A stretch of 40,844 bases of DNA from Chloroflexota bacterium (GTDB lineage: Bacteria > Chloroflexota > Dormibacteria > Dormibacterales > Dormibacteraceae), in assembly GCA_005889135.1 (NCBI GenBank), contig VBEK01000136.1, forward strand, positions 1 through 40,844, written 5' to 3'. The notes under the pieces were generated by a model, which was given only the letters and a program-made list of their open reading frames with translations, did not search any database and was not told the origin of the DNA. This document shows, in pieces, positions 35,111 through 40,844 of this stretch; position 1 is the stretch's first letter, and the number at the start of each line of letters is the position of its first letter. The position numbers and the translations under genes were made by a program.

Positions 35111-35171
35111 GCGATAGTCCGGACTAACGACCATGTCGGGAGTCCGGAGCGCGCGATAGTCCGGACTAACG
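35111..35171. repeat. Paired palindrome locus D (between convergent lipoprotein gene and thrS)
   Basis: Two perfect TAGTCCGGACTA palindromes (35115-35126 and 35157-35168), 42 bp apart, each inside the identical 19-mer GCGATAGTCCGGACTAACG. The locus fills most of the 80-bp gap between the two stop codons. Orientation is inverted relative to loci A and B. Confidence 0.88.
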
Positions 35172-35185
35172 CCGACAGGTCGCCT

Positions 35186-36955
35186 CTAGCGGCGGCGCTC
35201 CGCGACCTCGGCCGCCACCATGCTCACGAACGTTTCCAACGGAGTTGCGACCTCGCGGTTCTGGCGATCGCGGACATTTACCTGCTCCGCATCAGCCTCT
35301 CGCTGGCCAACGATCGCCATGTAGGGCACCTTGCGGGAATGCGCCTCGCGGATCTTCTTCTGCATCTTCTCGGGTCGCCCGTCGATCTCAACGCGAAGAC
35401 GGGCGGCGCGAAGACGCGATGCGACCTCGGTGGCGTACTCGTGATGCGCGTCCGTGATCGGGATTACCACGACCTGCGTCGGATGCAGCCAGGTTGGAAA
35501 CGCGCCGGCGTAGCGCTCGATCAGGTAGCTGAATAGCCGCTCCATCGAACCCGCCGCGCCGCGGTGGACCATGACCGGCCGTTTGCGCGTGCCATCCTCG
35601 GCGACGTACTCGAGGTCAAATCGCTGCGGAAGCTGGAAGTCGATCTGCACGGTCGAGTTGGTGAACTCCCGGCGGTGAGCGTCGTAGACCTGGAAGTCGA
35701 TCTTTGGACCGTAGAAGGCCGCGTTCCCAACTCCGACCTTGTAGGTCTGGCCCATCGACTCGAGCGCTTCCATGAGGTCGGCCTGCGCCTCCTCCCATTG
35801 CTCTACGGTTCCGAGCCATTTCTCCTTGACGTCGTCCCGCGTCGCCACCTCGTAGTAGAACTCGTCGATTCCCAGCACTTTCGAGAAATACAGGGCGAGC
35901 TCGATCGCGCCCTTCACCTCCTCGATCAGCTGCTCCGGAGTGCAGAAGACATGCGCGTCGTTCAAGGTGAAGTGCCGCACTCGGTTGAGACCAGCAAGGA
36001 CCCCTGACCGCTCGTACCGCCAGTAACCCGCAAGCTCGGCCAGCCGCAGCGGAAGGTCGCGGTAGCTGCGCAGCTCGGACTGGTAGATCACGATGTGGTG
36101 GGGGCACGCGACCGGCCTGAGCTCCAGCTCCTCCCCATCCTCGAACTTCATCGGCGGGTACATGTAATCGGCGTACAGCTTTGCGTGTCCGCTCTGGCGG
36201 TAGAGGTCGAGTCGCGCAACGTCTGGCGTGCGGACATGCTTGTATCCGCGCGCGATCTCCTCGTCGACGATGAATCGCTCGATCTCGCGCCGGATGGTGG
36301 CTCCGTCCGGAAGCCACATCGGAAGCCCAGGGCCGACGCGGTCGTCGACCAGGAACAGCTTGAGGTCCTTGCCGAGCTTCTTGTGGTCCCGCTTCTCCGC
36401 CTCCTCGAGGAACTTGAGGTAGTCGTCGAGCTCTTTCTGCGTTTGCCACGCGGTGCCGTAGATGCGAGTCAGCTGCGGCTTCTTCTCGTCGCCGCGCCAG
36501 TAGGCGCCGGAGACACGTTGCAGCTTGAAGGCCTTCAGGTCTCTGGTCGACTTCACGTGCGGACCGAGGCAGAGGTCGAGAAAGTCTCCGGTCCTGTACA
36601 CGCTGACCCCATTGCCCTCCACCTTGTCCGCGATTAGCTCCAGCTTGTAGTCCTGGCCACGCTTGCGGAACTCCTCGATCGCCTGCTCGCGGGGAAGCGT
36701 CTCGTGCACGAACGGCAGATCCGCCTGGGCCAGCCGCCGCATTCGCGACTCGATCGCCGGCAGGTCCGCCTCGTTTATCGGCTTGCCAAGATCGAAGTCG
36801 TAGTAGAAGCCGGGCGGGTTCTCGATGGGCGGCCCGATCGCGTACTTGGCGCCGGGGTAGAGCTCGGTCACGGCGGCGGCGAGGAGGTGCGCGGTCGAGT
36901 GCCGCAGGACCTGCAGAGGATCGTCCGTGGCCTCGTGATCCCCGAATTCCGGCAT
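35186..36955 (-). CDS. thrS: Threonyl-tRNA synthetase lacking the TGS domain
   Basis: Class II synthetase charging tRNA-Thr and editing Ser-tRNA-Thr. The protein begins directly with the editing domain (RHSTAHLLAAAV, HxxxH motif). It continues with the catalytic core (RPVACPHHIVIYQSE zinc-ligand region, RYERSGVLAGLNRVRHFTLNDAHVFC motif 2, PVMVHRGAAGSMERLFSYLIE motif 3), and ends with an anticodon domain. The N-terminal TGS domain of most bacterial ThrRS is absent. The ATG at 36955 gives 589 residues. An ATG at 36982 is also possible, but its codon overlaps the divergent dedA ATG (CATG). Confidence 0.95.
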   Translation of the reverse strand: MPEFGDHEATDDPLQVLRHSTAHLLAAAVTELYPGAKYAIGPPIENPPGFYYDFDLGKPINEADLPAIESRMRRLAQADLPFVHETLPREQAIEEFRKRGQDYKLELIADKVEGNGVSVYRTGDFLDLCLGPHVKSTRDLKAFKLQRVSGAYWRGDEKKPQLTRIYGTAWQTQKELDDYLKFLEEAEKRDHKKLGKDLKLFLVDDRVGPGLPMWLPDGATIRREIERFIVDEEIARGYKHVRTPDVARLDLYRQSGHAKLYADYMYPPMKFEDGEELELRPVACPHHIVIYQSELRSYRDLPLRLAELAGYWRYERSGVLAGLNRVRHFTLNDAHVFCTPEQLIEEVKGAIELALYFSKVLGIDEFYYEVATRDDVKEKWLGTVEQWEEAQADLMEALESMGQTYKVGVGNAAFYGPKIDFQVYDAHRREFTNSTVQIDFQLPQRFDLEYVAEDGTRKRPVMVHRGAAGSMERLFSYLIERYAGAFPTWLHPTQVVVIPITDAHHEYATEVASRLRAARLRVEIDGRPEKMQKKIREAHSRKVPYMAIVGQREADAEQVNVRDRQNREVATPLETFVSMVAAEVAERRR

Positions 36956-36980
36956 AGGGTCGTCCAGTATATGAAGCCTC

Positions 36981-37502
36981 ATGAGCTGGGCCTGGATCGG
37001 CGAAGCCTTATTGCTGCTGGTGGCCGCATGGGGCGCGACGCGCAACTTTCCGCTTGCGGGCGTGATCCTGCTCGGCTTCGCCGGGGCGGTCGCCGGCGCC
37101 GACGTCGGCTACTGGCTCGGACGTCGTGGCGGCAGACCCTTCATCGAACGTGTCGGGGCACGACTCCACATCCGGCCGGACCATCTCGCACGCGCCGAGC
37201 TCTTCCTCGCCCGCCACGGCGACAAGGCGATGCTCGCCGCGCCCTTCGTCGTCGGCATGCGCAGCTGGGGCTCGATGCTCGCCGGGATGTCACGCATGCC
37301 GTTCTGGAGATTCCAGGCGTTCAGCGCGGTAGGCGGGCTGGCTTGGGCCGCCGTCGTCGGCGCCGCAGGCTACGCGGTCGGCACGAACCTCGAGCTGCTC
37401 GAGGCCATCGTCCGCACCATCGGCGTCGGTGGCGTCGTGTTCGTGGTGGTCATTGTGTCGGCGTTGCTCGTGGCTCAGGAGCGCGCAGCCCGCCGGCGAT
37501 GA
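36981..37502 (+). CDS. DedA-family membrane protein
   Basis: A 173-residue member of the DedA (SNARE-associated/VTT) family, whose members flip or help recycle lipid carriers. GEALLLLVAAWGA and DVGYWLGRRGGRPFIERVG are family landmarks, and PFVVGMRSWGSMLAGMSRMPFWRFQAFSAVGGLAW holds the conserved arginine region. About four TM helices. It lacks the usual 25-30 N-terminal residues before the GE motif. An in-frame TGA at 36972-36974 rules out an earlier start, so it is short or begins abruptly. Its ATG is nose-to-nose with thrS and its 3' end overlaps the convergent MFS gene by about 50 bp. Confidence 0.85.
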   Translation: MSWAWIGEALLLLVAAWGATRNFPLAGVILLGFAGAVAGADVGYWLGRRGGRPFIERVGARLHIRPDHLARAELFLARHGDKAMLAAPFVVGMRSWGSMLAGMSRMPFWRFQAFSAVGGLAWAAVVGAAGYAVGTNLELLEAIVRTIGVGGVVFVVVIVSALLVAQERAARRR

Positions 37503-38769
37503 CACCCACCCCGCCCCCCAGCAGGAGGACGCCCAGGCCGCCGAGGACCTGGGCGGTGCCAATGTTGTCCGCCAAGGCGGCGGCGACGAGCACGGGCAGC
37601 GCCGAGACACCGTTGATGACCATGTAGAGCAGGGCGAAGACGCGGCCCCGGATCGCGTCGCTCGTCGACTCCATGAGGTACGTGATGGCGGGGATCAGGA
37701 TGGCCCCGAACTCGACCCCTAGCAGGAAGCTGAACGTCGCACCCGTGATCCGGTTATGGACCTGCAGGTCGGGAAAGTGCTTCATCGCCTCCGGGACGGC
37801 CGCGAGCGCAAGCAGCGTGAGCCCGTTGGCCACCAGCGATCCGGCGAGCACGCGCGAGCGATCGAGCTGGCGCAGGAACTGGCCGAGGAGGACAGCGCTG
37901 AGCATCGCGCCCGCCGTCGCCGGACCAAGGATCACATAGGTGTCCTCGGCGGCGATGCCGATGACCCTGCTCACGTACGCCGGCGCCAGCGTGTACAGCA
38001 TGAAAAGGACGAGGACCGCGATGCTCACCTGGCCGAACGCCAGGCGCAGGCCGCGCGAAACCCGCAGCGCGTCGATGCCCTCCTGCAGGTCGTGGAGCAT
38101 GACGCGGAAGCGGCTGCGACTCTCCTCCACCGGCGAGGGCTTGCGCCGTTCGAGGCGTGGGATCTCGGAGGCGAAGATGAGCGTCCCGCCGATCACGAGC
38201 AGCACCACGGCGCACCAGTACGGCGCGTAGAGGTCGATCCTCGACACCACCGGCGCGAGCACGCCGCCCACCACCAGGGTCAGCACCATCGTCAGCAGCG
38301 CCATGGAGTTGGCGGTGATGAGCGCCTCGCGCGGGAGGATGGTGGGAATCACGGCCGCCTCGGCCGGACCGAAGAGCTGTCCGATCGCCGAGAACAGGAG
38401 CGTGATCACGAGCAGGTGGAAAAAGTCGTCCTTCACGCCGGGGATCACGGACGCGATGGGGATGAGCGCGACCACGGCGGCGCGCCCGAAGTTGCACCAC
38501 ATCATGATCTGCTTGCGATCGAGGCGGTCCGCGATCACGCCCGCGGGGGGCGCGAACAGCACCGCGGGCACCGTGTACGCGAGCAGCGTCACCGCCACCG
38601 AGGTGCTTCCGCCCGAGATGTGGTAGGCCAGGATGATCAGCGAGAAGAGCAAGAACTTGTCGGCCAGCTGAGCCGCGAGCTGCGCGAACCAGATGTTGCG
38701 GAACGCGGTGTGCCGGAGGGCGCCGCGAAATCCGCCGGGACCCTCGACAGGAAGCCGGATCGGATCCAC
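37450..38769 (-). CDS. MFS transporter (MFS_3/EntS-like)
   Basis: 439 residues with about 12 TM helices. The N-terminus FRGALRHTAFRNIWFAQLAAQLADKFLLF is typical of the MFS_3 group. The loop 2-3 signature appears as PPAGVIADRLDRKQIMMW. A cytoplasmic loop rich in charged residues (about 205-240) splits the halves, and the second half has SDAIRGRVFALLYMVINGVSALP. Substrate unknown; homologues export siderophores, drugs or macrolides. GTG at 38769, 11 bases after the rsmA stop, no clear Shine-Dalgarno. Confidence 0.87.
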   Translation of the reverse strand: MDPIRLPVEGPGGFRGALRHTAFRNIWFAQLAAQLADKFLLFSLIILAYHISGGSTSVAVTLLAYTVPAVLFAPPAGVIADRLDRKQIMMWCNFGRAAVVALIPIASVIPGVKDDFFHLLVITLLFSAIGQLFGPAEAAVIPTILPREALITANSMALLTMVLTLVVGGVLAPVVSRIDLYAPYWCAVVLLVIGGTLIFASEIPRLERRKPSPVEESRSRFRVMLHDLQEGIDALRVSRGLRLAFGQVSIAVLVLFMLYTLAPAYVSRVIGIAAEDTYVILGPATAGAMLSAVLLGQFLRQLDRSRVLAGSLVANGLTLLALAAVPEAMKHFPDLQVHNRITGATFSFLLGVEFGAILIPAITYLMESTSDAIRGRVFALLYMVINGVSALPVLVAAALADNIGTAQVLGGLGVLLLGGGVGVIAGGLRAPEPRATPTQ

Positions 38770-38780
38770 GACCGCGAAGG

Positions 38781-39629
38781 TTAACGATCAAGACGCGCAT
38801 TGAATGCGCGATAGACCCTCTCCCATTCGGGGAGGGAGAGCGTCTGGGGGCGCCTCGACGGGTCGATGCCGAGATCCGAAAGGAGGTGCGCCGCCTCTTC
38901 GCTCGAGACCCGCGCGGCCCGCGCCAGCGTGCCCCCGAGCTGCTTGCGCCGGAACTGAAAGACGGCCTCGACGAAGCGCAGGAAGCCAGGCACGTCGTCG
39001 ACCTCGACCGCCGGGCGTTCGCGCACCTCGAGCACGACCAACGCCGAGTCGACCCTGGGCGCCGGCGAGAAAGCGGCAGCCGGGATCGTCATCAAAATCC
39101 GCGCCTCGGCGAAGACCTGGACGCCGATGGTCGCGAGGCTGCTGGCGGTGGTCGCAGTCCAGCGCTCGGCGACCTCCTTCTGCACCACGAGCGAAGCTCG
39201 TCGGGGTCGCGGCGGCAGGTCCAGGAGCTTGGGGATGAGGGCGCCGGTCAGGTTGTACGGAATGTTGCCGGCGACGATCTCGCCGCCTTCTGGAAACGCA
39301 GCCGCGACATCGAACCGCAGGATGTCCGCCTGCACGACCTCGACGTTGTCGTGGCTCGCGACCACCTCGCGCAGCGCAGGAATCAGGTTGCGGTCGAACT
39401 CCACCGCCACTACCCGGCGCGCGCGCGCGGCCAGGGCAACGGTCAGCGTCCCTACGCCCGCGCCGACCTCGAGAACCTGGTCATCGCCCGCCGCGCCCGA
39501 CGCGTTGGCGATGGCGTCGCGAAGCTCGGGATCGACCAGGAAGTTCTGGCCGAGGCGGTGCTGAAGTGTGATCCGGTGGCGGCGGAGCAGGTCGGCCAGC
39601 TGCCTGCCGTCCGCCGGATCGATCGTCAC
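38781..39629 (-). CDS. rsmA: 16S rRNA (adenine(1518)-N6/adenine(1519)-N6)-dimethyltransferase
   Basis: KsgA: dimethylates two adenines of helix 45 and acts as a late 30S checkpoint. The 282-residue form starts VTIDPADGRQLADLLRRH and has HRLGQNFLVDPEL, the SAM motif VLEVGAGVGTLTVALA, and the catalytic NIPYNLTG. The C-terminal domain contains FQFRRKQLGGTLAR. The GTG at 39629 overlaps the tatD stop as GTGA. A long open frame upstream within tatD is a shadow. metG-tatD-rsmA is a common gene order. Confidence 0.96.
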   Translation of the reverse strand: MTIDPADGRQLADLLRRHRITLQHRLGQNFLVDPELRDAIANASGAAGDDQVLEVGAGVGTLTVALAARARRVVAVEFDRNLIPALREVVASHDNVEVVQADILRFDVAAAFPEGGEIVAGNIPYNLTGALIPKLLDLPPRPRRASLVVQKEVAERWTATTASSLATIGVQVFAEARILMTIPAAAFSPAPRVDSALVVLEVRERPAVEVDDVPGFLRFVEAVFQFRRKQLGGTLARAARVSSEEAAHLLSDLGIDPSRRPQTLSLPEWERVYRAFNARLDR

Positions 39630-40375
39630 TTCATCTTTTGGAAGAGTGCGATCGCGTTGGACCGTTCCTGGTCCCCAAGCTGCTCCATGGTGATGCCGCG
39701 GAGGTCCGCGACCACCTCGGCGGTGTCGACGAGGTAGGCCGGCCGGTTCGGCACCCCCATCCGCTTCTGCGCGTTGCCGTACGGCGCGTCCGTCTCGAGA
39801 AGGATGCGGTCGGCGGGGCAGTGCTTTACCACCTCGCGCAGCTCCTCGCGGCTCGGCCGGGTCACCAGACCCGCGAACGAGAGGTAGAAGCCCACGTCGA
39901 GGAACTTCTTCGCCCACTCCCAATCGAGGGCGAAGTAGTGCATGACGCCCCGGATGCCGCCGTGGGCGTTGATCACCTCGAGGATCTCGGTGGCGGCGCC
40001 GCGGTTGTGGATGCCGACCGGGAGCTCGAGCTCCGTCGCGATCGCGAACATCTCGTGCAGGCGCTGGATCTGCAGGTCGCGGTGCGGCCCGCCCACGTGC
40101 TCGAAGTCGAGGCCGATCTCGCCGATGACCACCACCATCTCGTCCCGCGCGAGCTCGCGCAGGGCGGCGAGGTCGGGTTCGGAGACCTCCAGCGGGTGAT
40201 GGCCCACGCCCGCCCAGACCTCCTCGTACGCGTGGCCGAGGCTGATCGCGTTGGCGCTCTTCTCCAGGTTGACCCCGACGCCGATCAAGCGCGTGACGCC
40301 GGCGGCGGTGGCCTGCTGCACCACCTCTGTCGCGTCGCCGAGCTCGTCGAGGTGGAGGTGGGTGTCTACGAACAC
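39626..40375 (-). CDS. tatD: TatD-family metal-dependent hydrolase
   Basis: TIM-barrel DNase/deoxyribonuclease-like hydrolase. It begins with DTHLHLD (metal ligands), has GVGHHPLEVSE, VVIGEIGLDFEHV, LPVGIHNRGA, GVMHYFALDWEWAKKFLDVGFYLSFAG, and LLETDAPYGNAQKRMGVPNRPAYL. The metal-ligand His/Glu/Asp set is complete. GTG at 40375, three bases after the metG stop. 249 residues, normal length. Confidence 0.95.
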   Translation of the reverse strand: MFVDTHLHLDELGDATEVVQQATAAGVTRLIGVGVNLEKSANAISLGHAYEEVWAGVGHHPLEVSEPDLAALRELARDEMVVVIGEIGLDFEHVGGPHRDLQIQRLHEMFAIATELELPVGIHNRGAATEILEVINAHGGIRGVMHYFALDWEWAKKFLDVGFYLSFAGLVTRPSREELREVVKHCPADRILLETDAPYGNAQKRMGVPNRPAYLVDTAEVVADLRGITMEQLGDQERSNAIALFQKMK

Positions 40376-40378
40376 GGT

Positions 40379-40844
40379 CTAGTCGGCGACCTCGTCGAGC
40401 CGCTTGAACAGCGGAGCGGGTGCGGGCAGGTTGCGTCCCGGCTCAAGCGTCGAAGGCTTCCAGCGGTCCATCGCCTCGTAGTCGCCCGTGATGACCCGAT
40501 GCGTCCCCAGGTCTTTGACCTCAGGTTGGGGAGCGATCACGTCCTCGTAGCCGAGCATCGCGTGCAAACGTTGGCACGAGAACGGCAGGAACGGTGTGAG
40601 CATGGTCTTCAGGTTGTCCACGCAGCGCAGGGCGACGTAGAGCACGGTCCCGGCCAGCTCTCGGTTGGTCTTGATGCTGTGCCACGGCTGCTCGGTGCCC
40701 AGGTAGACGTTGACCTTGGCCGCCGTGGCCATCGCGTGCTTCAGCGCGTTCTGAAATCGCGCCTGCTCGAGCTGCTGCGCGACATAGTCCAGAGCGGCCT
40801 CGACCTCCTCGAGCAAACCCTTGTCGCGATCGGTCAGCGCGCCC
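40379..40844 (-). CDS. metG: Methionyl-tRNA synthetase, C-terminal part (runs off the right edge)
   Basis: The anticodon-binding helical domain of MetRS: RFQNALKHAMATAAKVNVYLGTEQPW followed by IKTNRELAGTVLYVALRCVDNLKTMLTPFLPFSCQRLHAMLGY. It ends after PLFKRLDEVAD without the extra C-terminal EMAP/tRNA-binding domain found in some MetRS. The catalytic domain lies beyond position 40844, since the frame stays open to the edge. The downstream order tatD-rsmA supports the assignment. Confidence 0.93.
   Translation of the reverse strand, partial: GALTDRDKGLLEEVEAALDYVAQQLEQARFQNALKHAMATAAKVNVYLGTEQPWHSIKTNRELAGTVLYVALRCVDNLKTMLTPFLPFSCQRLHAMLGYEDVIAPQPEVKDLGTHRVITGDYEAMDRWKPSTLEPGRNLPAPAPLFKRLDEVAD

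Noticed and set aside
39630-39923. Upstream extension of rsmA
   Set aside because: The extra residues are Arg/Gly-rich shadow of tatD. RsmA homology begins near GTG 39629.

Overview
The window is a 40.8 kb piece of a high-GC bacterial chromosome carrying almost only single-copy housekeeping genes. About 45 genes lie nearly end to end on the minus strand; only a lipoprotein gene and a DedA-family gene are on the plus strand. RNase J, a DUF2905 protein, a compact IF2, a zinc-motif PheS, a ThrRS without TGS domain and frequent GTG/TTG starts suggest a high-GC Terrabacteria lineage such as Dormibacterota/Chloroflexota. That placement is inference; no marker was compared with a database.

Layout, following minus-strand transcription from right to left: the 3' part of metG, tatD, rsmA and an MFS transporter; a convergent dedA; thrS; a convergent lipoprotein gene; infC-rpmI-rplT-trmH-pheS-pheT behind a leader with a terminator-type attenuator; cvpA; an IS110-family element; tyrS; yebC-ruvC-ruvA-ruvB; a DUF2905 gene; secD-secF; rimP-nusA-ylxR-infB-rbfA-nrnA-truB-ribF, a translation/RNA operon that continues by 4-bp overlaps into a GlpB-like flavoprotein, an AGPS-like FAD oxidase and a lipid kinase; a YwrD-type gamma-glutamyltransferase; rpsO-pnp; then the lysine/DAP genes dapB, asd and dapA, a type-4 uracil-DNA glycosylase and the start of RNase J.

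Two signals are not explained by ordinary annotation. First, four intergenic loci (7.0, 27.8, 30.9 and 35.1 kb) each carry two copies of a 12-bp palindrome, TAGTC-NN-GACTA, exactly 42 bp apart, with unrelated spacers and mixed orientation. Each lies just downstream of a stop codon. Six of the eight copies are perfect palindromes, and the central pair changes from CG to GC without losing symmetry. A different 22-bp palindrome is doubled at 43 bp spacing in the secF-rimP gap. Second, several conserved genes have no ATG/GTG/TTG where the conserved N-terminus begins. nrnA and dgk each have a strong Shine-Dalgarno placed for an ATA codon that overlaps the preceding TAG stop (ATAG). infC has ATA, ribF has CTG overlapping TGA (CTGA), and udg and rnj also lack a canonical start at the right place. 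IF3, the factor that rejects such codons, is encoded in the same window.

Other points of interest: a hairpin presenting the pnp Shine-Dalgarno in its loop, a candidate bridge-RNA region next to the IS110 transposase, an IS insertion abutting the tyrS ribosome-binding site, and a possible ether-lipid/glycerol-phosphate gene trio.
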